From the NCBI GenBank assembly GCA_903842345.1, contig CAIMLR010000007.1:62001-126000 (forward strand): DNA of 64,000 bases. Direction: 5' to 3'. How positions within the stretch are numbered: the stretch's first letter is position 1; every line of letters begins with the position of its first letter. The notes under the pieces were generated by a model. The model ran no database searches. It was not told the origin of the DNA and worked only from the letters and a program-made list of their open reading frames with translations. A program made the position numbers and the translations under genes. Shown here piece after piece: positions 1-8,118 of this stretch. The stretch comes from an uncultured Myxococcales bacterium. Its GTDB lineage: Bacteria > Myxococcota_A > UBA9042.

Positions 1-10
1 CGCGCACCGG

Positions 11-26
11 ATTGCCGAAAGGCAAT
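11..26. terminator. Short GAAA-loop hairpin
   Basis: A perfect six-base stem, ATTGCC and GGCAAT, closes a GAAA tetraloop. It lies in the 84 bases before the first gene and no T-run follows. It could be the end of an upstream transcript outside the window or a leader structure. The role is uncertain. Confidence 0.3.
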
Positions 27-84
27 TGCTCGTCCATTGTACGCGCGCATCGGTTGCGCCAGATTCGCTGCCCTGAGGTTGCCT

Positions 85-1161
85 ATGTCGCCGTTTCGCC
101 TCGTTCTTCGCTTGTCCCTTGCCAGCCTGACGCTGGCGGCTGCCCTGCCCGCGTGGGCGCAAGCGCCCGAGGTGGATCGCAGCGAAGTGGACGCCAAGAA
201 GAAGGCGACCGAAGAAAAGGAAAAGGCCAAGGCCGCGGCTGCGGCGTCCGTCGTGCAGGAATCGGAGTCGGCGCGCGAGTCCCGGGAAGCGCAGGAGAAA
301 AAGGAACACAACGCCAAGGAAGCGGTCAAGCGTTTCTCAGAAGCATCGGACGCCGCGCGCAAAGGCCAGACGGCGCGTGCGTTGGCGCTTCTCGAGGCGG
401 CAGCCCAGCTGGATCCGTTTCGCCACGAGTTTCCGCTCAACGTGGCGACCGTTGCGGAAGCGCTCAAGCAGCCGGAAACGGAGTTCAAAGCGCTGTCGGC
501 CGCGACGATCCTGCTGAAGCGCGTGCTGGCGCAAGTCGGCGATTCGCCCAAGAAGCCGGAATATGAGGCGCAGTTGAAGAAGGCGGAGAATCGCCTGACG
601 GAGCTGCGCAGCGAGGGCAAAATCGCCACGGGCACCATCCGCCTGTTTGCCGAACCCAAGACGTGCGAAATCTTCCTGGACGGCGTGTACGTCGGCGTAG
701 GCGAAGGCACGATCGAGTCGCTGACCGGCACGCGCAAGGCCGAGACGCGCTGCGTTGGCTTCTACGACTACGAACAGTTCGTCAACGTCCGCGTCGGTGA
801 TCCCACCTCGGCTACGATCAAGCCGAGCGCGGTGCCGTACTTTGGCAAGCTCATCGTGCGCGTGGACCAGACGGACGGGGTCATCACTTTCCTGGACGAC
901 GTGCCGATCGAGCAGCGCCTCGCGGAAAAGCCCACGCAAGACGGCAAGATTTCCGGCAAGGGCACCAAGGCCGAGCCGTACCAACTGGCCGCGCGCAAGT
1001 GGATCATCCGGTTCGCCAAGGAAGGCTACGATCGCTGGCATCGCCGCATCGACATTCACCGCGACGAGACGGTGATGGTCGATGCGCGGCTGGAAGCGCT
1101 TGCGGACACCGAGGATGCGGCGCCGACCAGCGCCATTCCGCCTGCCGCGCCCAAGAAGTAG
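85..1161 (+). CDS. Secreted PEGA/TPR-type protein
   Basis: Exported protein of 358 residues, probably periplasmic. The ATG at 85 is chosen because it gives a clean signal peptide (MSPFRLVLRLSLASL..., cleavage near AWA-QA); an upstream in-frame ATG at 37 would bury it. After the signal comes a Lys/Glu/Ala-rich coiled segment (about residues 30-95), a TPR-like helical part (about 95-180), and a beta-rich C-terminal half with an 'IFLDGVYVG' stretch typical of PEGA domains. PEGA domains are surface or envelope beta modules, often seen in Myxococcota. It is the first gene of an apparent operon, 12 bases before an MlaE-type permease and followed by a BamD-like lipoprotein, so an envelope role is inferred. 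The exact function is unknown. Confidence 0.7.
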   Translation: MSPFRLVLRLSLASLTLAAALPAWAQAPEVDRSEVDAKKKATEEKEKAKAAAAASVVQESESARESREAQEKKEHNAKEAVKRFSEASDAARKGQTARALALLEAAAQLDPFRHEFPLNVATVAEALKQPETEFKALSAATILLKRVLAQVGDSPKKPEYEAQLKKAENRLTELRSEGKIATGTIRLFAEPKTCEIFLDGVYVGVGEGTIESLTGTRKAETRCVGFYDYEQFVNVRVGDPTSATIKPSAVPYFGKLIVRVDQTDGVITFLDDVPIEQRLAEKPTQDGKISGKGTKAEPYQLAARKWIIRFAKEGYDRWHRRIDIHRDETVMVDARLEALADTEDAAPTSAIPPAAPKK

Positions 1162-1173
1162 GCGAAACACCGC

Positions 1174-1983
1174 GTGACAACCGTGATCCTCCCATTGCCA
1201 GCCAAGAAAGCCGCGCCGACCGCGTGGCTCAAGTGGCTGCGCGCAACGTCCGCGCCGATGCGGCAATTCCTCGCGCTGTGCCGCGACACGCTGGTGCAGA
1301 TTGGCTCGGGACGCCGTGAAAAGGGCGCCATCGTCGAGCAAATGTACGCGATGGGCGTGCAGTCGCTGGTGTTCATCACCGTGACAATCGGCTTTCTGGG
1401 CATGATCCTCGTCTATCAGGTCGCCACGCAGGTGGAGAAAATTCTCCCTGATTTCAGCATGATCGGCCCGGCTTTTCTGCAGATCATGATCAAGGAATTC
1501 GCGCCGACCATTGCCGGCATGATGATCGCCACGCGCGTCGGCTCGGGCATCGCGGCGGAGATCGGCTCCATGGTCGTGACCGAGCAAGTCGACGCGCTGC
1601 GCATGTGCAACGCCGATCCGGTCAACTACCTGATTGTTCCGCGCTTTTTGGCTGCCGGCTTGATGATGATCTGCCTCACCATCTACGCCACGCTGATCGG
1701 CGAAATTACCGGCATGCTGACCGGCTACCTCGGCTTTGGCATCCACCCGCTGACGTTCCTGTCGATCCAGCTGGTCAAGGCGGGCGACATCGTCTCCGGC
1801 GTGACCAAGGCCTTTGCGTATGGCTGCGCGATTCCGCTCATCGCCGGCCAAGCGGGACTGGAAGCGACCGGCGGCTCAGAAGGCGTGGGCTGGGCGACGA
1901 CGCGCGCGGTGGTCAACGCCTCGTTCGCCGTCGTGCTGCTGGATTTCCTGATTTCCGGAGCAATCTACACGTTCTTCGGCTGA
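1174..1983 (+). CDS. mlaE: MlaE-type lipid ABC transporter permease
   Basis: Inner-membrane permease of 269 residues in the MlaE/YrbE family, the membrane subunit of MCE-type phospholipid transporters between the inner and outer membranes. The family core is visible: 'EFAPTIAGMMIATRVGSG', 'AAEIGSMVVTEQVDALR' and 'DPVNYLIVPRFLAAG', followed by hydrophobic helices. The GTG start at 1174 lies 12 bases after the preceding gene. An alternative ATG at about 1258 would remove a basic N-terminal tail. No MlaF ATPase or MlaD MCE gene lies nearby, so its partners must be encoded elsewhere. The adjacent BamD-like gene fits an envelope biogenesis operon. The family assignment is strong, while the exact substrate is inferred. 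Confidence 0.88.
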   Translation: MTTVILPLPAKKAAPTAWLKWLRATSAPMRQFLALCRDTLVQIGSGRREKGAIVEQMYAMGVQSLVFITVTIGFLGMILVYQVATQVEKILPDFSMIGPAFLQIMIKEFAPTIAGMMIATRVGSGIAAEIGSMVVTEQVDALRMCNADPVNYLIVPRFLAAGLMMICLTIYATLIGEITGMLTGYLGFGIHPLTFLSIQLVKAGDIVSGVTKAFAYGCAIPLIAGQAGLEATGGSEGVGWATTRAVVNASFAVVLLDFLISGAIYTFFG

Positions 1984-2061
1984 TGTTCGCGCTTGACCAA
2001 CGGCCGTGGATCTCCGACACTTCGCAGCCCCGCGCTGGCTTCCTGCGCCGTTTGCTTGGTC

Positions 2062-2952
2062 ATGACGCTCCGTCTCGCCCCCTTTGTCGCCCTCTTCTGC
2101 CTCACGCTGTCCGCGTGCGCCGGCGGTCAGGTTGCGGCTACAGCGGCGCCTGAGACGCCGTTGCCCGAGTCCGAGCAGCTCTACTTCGACGCTATGGAGC
2201 ACCTCGCGGGCGGCTCGCTGATCGAAGCCGAGCAGGAATTCCACAAAGTCCTGAAGCTGCCATCCTACCTGAAAGTGACCGCGCTCGCGCGTTTGCGCCT
2301 GGCCGACGCGCAGTTTGCCCAGCACAAATACGACGAGTCGATCGAGACCTACCTCTCGTTTGTCCAGCGCCACGACACCAATGAGAACGTGCCGTACGCG
2401 ATGTTCATGGTGGCCAAGGCGCACTTCCAGCTGGCGCCGGACGATATTTTTATCCTGCCGCCGTCAGAAGAGCTCGATCTGGGTCCGGTCCAGCAGGCGC
2501 GTTCGCACCTGGAACGCTTCATCCGCCAGTTTCCGCGTTCGCGCTTCGTCACGGAAGCCGTGCAACTGCGCGATCGCTGCCTGACGCTGCAGTTCGCCCA
2601 CCACGAATACGTCATCAAGTTCTACACCAAACGCGAGAAATGGCTGAGCCTCGTGTTCCGCATGCACCTCGCGATGCAGCAGTTCCCGTCGCGGGCGCGC
2701 ACGCTGCCCAACTATGAGCTGCTGGCGGCGTCCTACGGCAAGCTGGCGTGGCGCACGCGGGCGATCGAACTGTGGACGGCCATTGGCCAGCGCTTCCCGG
2801 GTGAAAGCGCCCGGGCGGAAACCGAGATTGCGGCCCTGAACGCGGCGATTGCTGCGGACAAGGCCAAAGGTTTGCCCGGCGACATGCCGGCGGAATTGCC
2901 GCCGACTGCCGTGTACAAGCCAGAAATTGCGACGGAGTCGGAGGATTCATAG
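2062..2952 (+). CDS. bamD: BamD-like TPR lipoprotein
   Basis: Lipoprotein of 296 residues. The ATG at 2062 places the lipobox (LSAC) near residue 19; the longer upstream reading frame has no signal. The body is made of TPR-type helical pairs: 'EQLYFDAMEHLAGGSLIEAE', 'ALARLRLADAQFAQHKYDES', 'YLSFVQRHDTNENVPYAMFM', and an 'ERFIRQFPRSRFVTEA' segment followed by an 'HHEYVIKFYTKREKW' helix. This order matches BamD (YfiO), the essential lipoprotein that works with BamA to insert outer-membrane beta-barrels. The length is slightly above the usual 240-270. Third gene of the operon with the PEGA protein and MlaE. An outer-membrane TPR lipoprotein outside the BAM complex remains possible. Confidence 0.72.
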   Translation: MTLRLAPFVALFCLTLSACAGGQVAATAAPETPLPESEQLYFDAMEHLAGGSLIEAEQEFHKVLKLPSYLKVTALARLRLADAQFAQHKYDESIETYLSFVQRHDTNENVPYAMFMVAKAHFQLAPDDIFILPPSEELDLGPVQQARSHLERFIRQFPRSRFVTEAVQLRDRCLTLQFAHHEYVIKFYTKREKWLSLVFRMHLAMQQFPSRARTLPNYELLAASYGKLAWRTRAIELWTAIGQRFPGESARAETEIAALNAAIAADKAKGLPGDMPAELPPTAVYKPEIATESEDS

Positions 2953-3084
2953 AATCCCCGGTCTCTGAGCACACCGCTGCGGCCACTGGGGCTGCAGCAT
3001 CACACGGCGAATGGGCGCGACGCCCGCTCGCCACCGAACGTCGGCATTCCGCAAGAGCAGCGGCCCGGCGATACGAGGAAGACC

Positions 3085-3441
3085 ATGGCTAACAGCAAGA
3101 AAGGCACCGCGCAAGTCAATCCGCCCACCCCGAAGCAGCGTGTGGAGAAGCAGTTCGGCTCCAAGGCCGCGCTTGTGGACAAGATCCTGGCGCTCTACGA
3201 CGCCGCCGAGGGCTCGCGCTCCAAGCTGATGCAGACGGCGAACAGCAAGCTGACGACGCACCTGCACAACACCCAGCGCATGGCCAAGGAATTTGGCACG
3301 CGTGACGGCGCGATCACCGCGATCCTCGCGCTGCGTTACCCCAAGGGCAACGCCCCGGAAGGCGAGAAGACCAAGCTGGAGAAATTCAGCCCGTGGCGTC
3401 TGATGGACGCGCATCGCCAGGCGACGACCGCCAAGAAGTAG
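3085..3441 (+). CDS. Small basic protein, unknown function
   Basis: 118 residues, lysine-rich, with no signal peptide or membrane segment. The ATG at 3085 is preceded by 'cgaggaag', a good ribosome binding site. The sequence looks helical in the middle (about residues 18-60, 'RVEKQFGSKAALVDKILALY') and has basic tails (ending ATTAKK). I do not recognise a family. The basic charge and small size would suit a nucleic-acid-binding or ribosome-associated protein, but nothing in the sequence proves that. It stands alone: 132 bases after the BamD-like gene and followed by a large hairpin terminator at 3473-3523. Confidence 0.6.
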   Translation: MANSKKGTAQVNPPTPKQRVEKQFGSKAALVDKILALYDAAEGSRSKLMQTANSKLTTHLHNTQRMAKEFGTRDGAITAILALRYPKGNAPEGEKTKLEKFSPWRLMDAHRQATTAKK

Positions 3442-3472
3442 TGTGCGGGCGCCCTGCGCCTTTGTGATTCGA

Positions 3473-3523
3473 CAAGCCGCCTTCAGGTCCCCGCTCTCCG
3501 CGGGCCGCACCTGGGGCGGCTTG
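3473..3523 (+). terminator. Long three-part hairpin, probable terminator
   Basis: Nested perfect arms: CAAGCCGCC (3473-3481) with GGCGGCTTG (3515-3523), CAGGT (3484-3488) with ACCTG (3509-3513), and CCCGC (3490-3494) with GCGGG (3500-3504) around a TCTCC loop. It is followed by TTCGTTT. The position, 32 bases after the stop of the small basic protein, fits intrinsic termination. Confidence 0.65.
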
Positions 3524-3627
3524 TTCGTTTGGCGGGCATGGCACACGCGTGACGCCCGCGCGTTGCCGGGGAGGCGGTGCCGTGCTGTGATCCGCCCGTG
3601 CTGTTGCGGCACACGTGGAGGCTGGTG

Positions 3628-3969
3628 ATGCTGCGTCTGACTCTCGTGCTTACGGTGCTGGGCAACGTCGCGCTGGCGGCGCATTTCCTGCGGGAGGCCA
3701 ACTTTGCCCTGCTGCTTGTCTGCCTCGCGTGCACGGCGGCGCTGTGGACCCGCCGCAATTGGGCGATCCTGCTCAATCAACTCCTGCTCGTGGGCGGCGC
3801 GCTCGTCTGGCTGGGCACGGCTGGGCAGGTGCTGGACAAACGGATGGCGGAAGGCCGGCCGTACGTGCGGATGCTGGCCATCCTCGGCGCGGTTGCGGCG
3901 CTGGTGCTGACGACGGCCGCGCTGTGGGCGGTGCCGCGCGTGCGGCGGGCGTGGCTTACGCGGGCGTGA
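3628..3969 (+). CDS. Small four-helix membrane protein
   Basis: 113 residues. The ATG at 3628 is preceded by 'gtggaggctggtg', which contains a GGAGG ribosome binding site; the longer frame from 3577 begins with Cys/Pro-rich residues unlike a signal. Four hydrophobic stretches are visible (about 2-18, 24-41, 45-65 and 80-100), separated by short charged loops such as 'TRRNW' and 'DKRMAEGRPY'. No family recognised. The C-terminus ends in a basic tail. The last 14 bases overlap the end of the convergent radical SAM gene. Probably an inner-membrane protein of unknown function. Confidence 0.6.
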   Translation: MLRLTLVLTVLGNVALAAHFLREANFALLLVCLACTAALWTRRNWAILLNQLLLVGGALVWLGTAGQVLDKRMAEGRPYVRMLAILGAVAALVLTTAALWAVPRVRRAWLTRA

Positions 3970-5296
3970 GGGTGCGCAGGCCAAGCGTGCCGTAATGCTG
4001 CAAGTACAGCGACGAAACGCCCGCACACGAGCCGCGCAGGGCGCAGCCGTCGCAGACCGCTGGGTGACCCAAGCTCTCATCCATCTTGCTGGGTAGGGTA
4101 ACTTCCGGCTCGCCGCCCTCGACAACCACCGGCACGGCCTCAGCGCGCACCAGGTTCTTGTATTGCGTCGTCCCGACCGGCAAGCCGCGCAACACGCAGG
4201 GAGGCAGGTTCGCCAGTGAGATGACGCTGCGTCTGTCCAGAATCCGCGACCGCATCGGCGCCAGCGCGTCCGCCACCGCCGCGTAGTCGGGCACAAGTCC
4301 GGCAAAGTCGCGCGCCGCCTTGCCCTTGATCCACGGGTAGCACAGCACGATGAGCGACGACTGAAACGCGTCGAGCAGCGCGACGAGCGCCGGCAGGCTG
4401 GACAGATTTTGTTGGACCATCACGCTGTTGGTGCGAAAGAAGATGCCGCGCGCTTCCTGGGTCGCGCGATCGCCAAAGAGCCGCTGGACGTTCTCCAGCA
4501 CCTGCCGCTTCTTGGCGAACAGCCCTGGCCGCCCGGTAATGGCGTCCTCCACTTCAGCCGTCGCCGCATGGATGCTCAGGATCAACACCGTCAGGCCAGC
4601 GGCCTTGACCGCTTCCATGTAGCCGATGTCCGCGAGGCGCCCGCCATTGGAGATCAGGTGAATCTCGGCAAAACCGAGGCCACGGGCAATGCCGATCAAC
4701 TCGGGCAAGTCCGTCCGCAGCGTCGGCTCCAGGCCGGTCAGCGTCACGCCTTCAAAGCCAGCGGCGCGCACGCGCTCCAACTCGCGCGTCAGCGTCGCCA
4801 GCGGCGCTTTGGGCAGCGCCTCGGGCGTCAGGCGATCCGTGCAGAACTTGCAGTTGGCGTTGCAGACGTGGCCAATGCGCAGGTCGATCATCTTCTCGCG
4901 CGGCACCCGGCCGACCTTGCGCAGCAGCGGCGCTTGCCCCGAACGGAAACAGTCCTCGAGCGCGGCGTCTGAGACGCCTTCCGTCCGTTGCCGCAACAGC
5001 GCCGCGGTCTTCCGGACAAAAGCGACGACTTCCTGGCCCGCGTCGCCCTCGATGACGAGCGACAAGTCCATTCGGCCCGCCGTCGCGAGAAACCGCCGAC
5101 CTTCCCGCCGCGGCGTGATGCGGATGCTGAACGGACGGGCGGCGGCCAGATCCCGAAAATGCAGGTCAATAGAGCGATTGGCGACGATGGCTTCCAGCAC
5201 AAAGCGCGCGTCAAACGGCTGGCCCAGCGCCATCGGGGCGAGGTAGCGCAGAAAGTCGGTTGCGGCTTGTGACGTTTCGGCGCCCGGTTGCATCAT
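3956..5296 (-). CDS. Radical SAM protein with C-terminal Cys cluster
   Basis: About 446 residues, cytoplasmic. The radical SAM CxxxCxxC motif is CNANCKFC at residues 145-152, which binds the 4Fe-4S cluster that cleaves S-adenosylmethionine. It is followed by 'GVTLTGLEPTL' (the GGEPT-like strand, here with Leu) and 'LISNGG'. The first 140 residues form an extra N-terminal domain. At the C-terminus lies CxxCxLRxxCAG (Cys 415, 418, 424), a SPASM-like auxiliary cluster candidate. Two adjacent ATGs (5296 and 5293) are possible starts; an earlier in-frame start at 5344 is less likely. A nearly identical Cys motif recurs in the methyltransferase at 50791. The substrate is unknown. It overlaps the end of the small membrane protein by 14 bases. 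Confidence 0.8.
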   Translation of the reverse strand: MMQPGAETSQAATDFLRYLAPMALGQPFDARFVLEAIVANRSIDLHFRDLAAARPFSIRITPRREGRRFLATAGRMDLSLVIEGDAGQEVVAFVRKTAALLRQRTEGVSDAALEDCFRSGQAPLLRKVGRVPREKMIDLRIGHVCNANCKFCTDRLTPEALPKAPLATLTRELERVRAAGFEGVTLTGLEPTLRTDLPELIGIARGLGFAEIHLISNGGRLADIGYMEAVKAAGLTVLILSIHAATAEVEDAITGRPGLFAKKRQVLENVQRLFGDRATQEARGIFFRTNSVMVQQNLSSLPALVALLDAFQSSLIVLCYPWIKGKAARDFAGLVPDYAAVADALAPMRSRILDRRSVISLANLPPCVLRGLPVGTTQYKNLVRAEAVPVVVEGGEPEVTLPSKMDESLGHPAVCDGCALRGSCAGVSSLYLQHYGTLGLRTLTPA

Positions 5297-5424
5297 GGTT
5301 CCATTGCCCGGCGGCGCCAGGGCGCGCGCATGCGGGAGACGCACGGGATCATGGACCGACGCAGATCGCCCGTCAAGCGGCTTTTTGCCTTTATTCCCAA
5401 GACATTACACGCTGCAATCCGCAA

Positions 5425-6132
5425 TCACCCGTAGCGATCGTCCCGCCACGGGTAGGCCGTCATCGAATAGCCGCGCTGTTCCCAAAATCCGGGCGCATCG
5501 GCCGTCAGGATCTCGATGCGGCTCAGCCACTTCGCACCCTTCCACGCCCACAGCTGCGGCGTAATCATCCGCACCGGACCGCCGTGCTCGCGCGGCAGCG
5601 GCTTGCCCTCTACCTGCCACGTCACCAGCACGTCGTCCTTGAGGGCCTCGTCCAGGGTCACGTTTGTCGTGTAGCCGTCGTAGCCGTGGCACATCAGCGC
5701 GGCCGCCGACTCCTGCACTTCCGCGAGCGCCAGCAGCGTGGAAACCCGCACGCCCACGAACGTGAGGTCCATCTTGGACCACGTCGTCACACAGTGAAAA
5801 TCGCTCGTGTCGATGACGTGCGGCAGCTGCTGGAGCTGGTTCAGGTCCAGTTCCAGCGGTTTGTCGCACGCGCCGTCGATCCGCAGCCGCCACTGCGCCG
5901 CCGTCACCGTCGGATGGACGCCCATGTCCAGCACCGGCCACTTGCGCGCCGGCGTCTGCCCCGGCGGCACCTTGGGCATGCCGTGGCGATTTGGCGCGCC
6001 GGAGCCCATCGGCGCGTCATCGGCCAGGGACGGCGTTTGCGCCATGCGCGCGCGATGCCGCTCCAGCCGCTTCAGGCGCGCGGCAATCACGGCGGGATCA
6101 GCCAACAGTTCAGACGGCAGCTTCTCAGACAT
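5425..6132 (-). CDS. Sulfite-oxidase-like molybdopterin oxidoreductase
   Basis: 235 residues, from an ATG at 6132 with a GAAGGGAA ribosome binding site. The central part is the sulfite oxidase molybdopterin fold: 'WRLRIDGACDKPLELDLNQL', then 'DFHCVTTWSK' with Cys114 as the expected molybdenum ligand, 'GVRVSTLL', 'CHGYDGYTTN' and 'LPREHGGPVRMITPQLW'. It resembles the cytosolic or exported YedY/YuiH-type enzymes that lack the heme and dimerisation domains. No Tat or Sec signal is visible at the chosen start, so either it acts in the cytoplasm or the true start lies elsewhere. Divergent from the thioesterase gene, with 90 bases between them. The substrate is unknown. Confidence 0.82.
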   Translation of the reverse strand: MSEKLPSELLADPAVIAARLKRLERHRARMAQTPSLADDAPMGSGAPNRHGMPKVPPGQTPARKWPVLDMGVHPTVTAAQWRLRIDGACDKPLELDLNQLQQLPHVIDTSDFHCVTTWSKMDLTFVGVRVSTLLALAEVQESAAALMCHGYDGYTTNVTLDEALKDDVLVTWQVEGKPLPREHGGPVRMITPQLWAWKGAKWLSRIEILTADAPGFWEQRGYSMTAYPWRDDRYG

Positions 6133-6222
6133 CGCGTTCCCTTCGCGCACATGGCTTGCGCGCTGCCATTCTGGCGTCCAAACTCGCCGCCGTCGAGCCG
6201 GGACCTCCGGTCGGAGAATCCC

Positions 6223-6732
6223 ATGGCCCGCCAATCGCCGCTCGCGCAGCTTGTCCAGACTGCCCAGAAGATGACCCTCGCGCAGAGCTGGGCCCTGTTG
6301 TCGCGCTATCCGCTCGGCAAGCTGGCATTTTCCAAGTTCATCGCCATCAAGGTGCCCTACTCCGGCGCGATGGGCGCAGAAGTGCAGGAGCTCGCGGACG
6401 GCCATGCCGTCGTCACCCTGCGCGATCGCCGGGCGGTGCGCAATCACCTGAACTGCATCCACGCCATTGCGCTCATGAACCTCGGCGAGCTGTGCACCGG
6501 CCTGGCGGCGTTCCACAAGCTGGACGGCTACGCCCGCGGCATTGTGACGGAACTGCGGATCCAGTACTTCAAGAAGTCGCGCGGCACGATTACGGCGCGC
6601 TGTGACGTCGAGATTCCGCTGCGCGCGGGAAAGCACGAGATGACCGTGGAGGGCAACCTGTTTGACGCAGGGGGCGACAAGGTCGCGACCGTCTGGGCGA
6701 CCTGGCAAATCGAGATTCCTGAAGCGGCGTGA
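6223..6732 (+). CDS. Hot-dog fold DUF4442-type thioesterase-like protein
   Basis: 169 residues; the ATG at 6223 follows 'cggagaatccc', a good ribosome binding site. The sequence has the DUF4442 / PaaI-like hot-dog pattern: a long N-terminal helix region, 'PYSGAMGAEVQELADGHAVV', 'RNHLNCIHAIALMNLGELCT' (the central hot-dog helix with the Asn-His stretch), then 'RIQYFKKSRGTITARCDVEI' and a closing strand 'VATVWATWQIEI'. Family members hydrolyse acyl-CoA thioesters or bind acyl chains. It stands alone on the plus strand, back to back with the molybdoenzyme and convergent with the esterase. The specific substrate cannot be told. Confidence 0.75.
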   Translation: MARQSPLAQLVQTAQKMTLAQSWALLSRYPLGKLAFSKFIAIKVPYSGAMGAEVQELADGHAVVTLRDRRAVRNHLNCIHAIALMNLGELCTGLAAFHKLDGYARGIVTELRIQYFKKSRGTITARCDVEIPLRAGKHEMTVEGNLFDAGGDKVATVWATWQIEIPEAA

Positions 6733-6735
6733 GCG

Positions 6736-7728
6736 CTACTCGGGGGCCAGGCCGAGGCGATCGATGAACGCGAACTGATCGACCCAATACTGCTTGGCCT
6801 GCGCACGCATCACGAACGCATGGAACGCATGGACTTCCTTGGGATAGTAGCGCGCCTCACACGTCACGCCGCGGGCGTCCAGCGCCGCCTTCAGTCGCCG
6901 CGTATCGTCCAGCAGCGGATCCGCGGTCCCGACGCCGGCAAAAAACGGCGGCAACGGCCGCTCCGGCGCGTCTGCCGTCTCCAACAGGACCAGCGGATCC
7001 GCGAGCGTCAAGTCCGCGTGGGGATCCGGACCCAGATACGCGCTGGACACTTCCGTCAGGCGATCCTCAATGAACTTGGCCATTTGCGGTTTACGCCGAC
7101 GCACGCGGTGGACGTCGCTGACCTGCAGGATTCCGCATGCGGGCAGGACCGCGCGCGCCGTCACGCCGGTGGCAAAAGCCCGCTGGGCAAACGGCTCCGG
7201 CCGCCGCCAACTCGTCGCGATGGTCAGCGCAGTCACCAGGTTGGCGCCCGCCGACTCGCCTGCAAAAACAAGGTGATCCAGATCAATCTGATAGTCCGCG
7301 GCATGCTGGACGAGCCAGACGAACGCGTCGCACGCGTCCTCAATCGCCGCCGGAAAGCGATGCTGCGGCGCGAGGCGGTAGTTGATCGACACAACCTGCC
7401 AGCCGCGCCGGGCGAAACTCAGCGCCATCAGCCAGTGCGTGTTCTTGGAGAGGATGCGAAAGCCGCCGCCGTGGATGTAGAGCACCGTCGGCATGGCGCG
7501 ACCGATACGAGCGCGCTGCACGGGACGCCAAATATCCAGCAGGTGCGCGCGGTCACCGGTGTTCTTGTACGCCACGTTTTCAATCACTTCCAAGCCGTGC
7601 CGCGACGGATGCGCCAGCGGATGCAGCTTGCCCGCGCGCGCGAGGCCGTTGAAAAAGCCGTCCACAAGCAGCGAACCCGCGCGCTTGCGCAGCCGGGTCG
7701 GATTCAGGCGCTCCGTCAGCGTGTTCAT
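6736..7728 (-). CDS. HSL-family alpha/beta hydrolase (esterase)
   Basis: 330 residues. The oxyanion motif HGGG is at residues 86-89 (YIHGGGF), the nucleophile motif GESAG has Ser159, and the acid and base are likely the Asp in 'GTADPLLDD' and the His in 'KEVHAFHAF'. These are hallmarks of the hormone-sensitive-lipase family of carboxylesterases. The start at 7728 has a GGAGG ribosome binding site and overlaps the stop of the upstream ArsC-like gene in an ATGA, so the two are translationally coupled. Last gene of a three-gene minus-strand operon (CcmH-like, ArsC-like, esterase). No signal peptide, so cytoplasmic. The substrate is unknown. Confidence 0.88.
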   Translation of the reverse strand: MNTLTERLNPTRLRKRAGSLLVDGFFNGLARAGKLHPLAHPSRHGLEVIENVAYKNTGDRAHLLDIWRPVQRARIGRAMPTVLYIHGGGFRILSKNTHWLMALSFARRGWQVVSINYRLAPQHRFPAAIEDACDAFVWLVQHAADYQIDLDHLVFAGESAGANLVTALTIATSWRRPEPFAQRAFATGVTARAVLPACGILQVSDVHRVRRRKPQMAKFIEDRLTEVSSAYLGPDPHADLTLADPLVLLETADAPERPLPPFFAGVGTADPLLDDTRRLKAALDARGVTCEARYYPKEVHAFHAFVMRAQAKQYWVDQFAFIDRLGLAPE

Positions 7729-8102
7729 TGGACCTCCAGCGCGGTGCGCCATTCCGTCTCGCGAAAGCCGATGCAGGCTTTGGCCTTGCCGCCAGCGCCT
7801 TTGACAAGGAGCAACGGCCGCTTGATCAGCCTGCCGTTGGCTGCCAGCGCGGCCAAAATGGCGGCCTCGCTCATGCCCGCGGACCGCTGCGCCCAACCTT
7901 CGCCGCGGTACACGAGCCCCGTCACGTTGAAGAGCTTGCGGACTTCCGCGTTTGAAACCGCGAGAATCTCAGCCAACTGCGCTGCAGATGGCGGGGTTTC
8001 GACCAAATCGACGGCGTCAAAAGTCACGCCTTCGGCGCGCAGCCAGCCCAGCGCCTTCTTGCACGTGCTGCAGCCCGCGTAGTGAAAAACCTGCACGCTC
8101 AT
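7725..8102 (-). CDS. ArsC/Spx-family thioredoxin-fold protein
   Basis: 125 residues with the ArsC-family signature: 'FHYAGCSTCKKALGWL' puts a CxxC (CSTC) on the first helix, and 'NGRLIKRPLLL' gives the conserved Arg-Pro loop. The family includes arsenate reductases, the regulator Spx and YffB-like proteins of unknown role. Having Cys at both CxxC positions is closer to Spx and the YffB/Yfgd group than to classical plasmid ArsC. The start at 8102 has an AGGAG ribosome binding site, 16 bases after the upstream gene. It overlaps the esterase start. There is no arsenic operon around it, so arsenate reduction is not implied. Confidence 0.8.
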   Translation of the reverse strand: MSVQVFHYAGCSTCKKALGWLRAEGVTFDAVDLVETPPSAAQLAEILAVSNAEVRKLFNVTGLVYRGEGWAQRSAGMSEAAILAALAANGRLIKRPLLLVKGAGGKAKACIGFRETEWRTALEVQ

Positions 8103-8118
8103 CGCTTCAACTCCTTGG

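Noticed and set aside
7725-8102. Arsenic resistance gene
   Set aside because: The protein has the ArsC/Spx fold but no ars neighbours, and its CxxC points rather to the Spx/YffB side.
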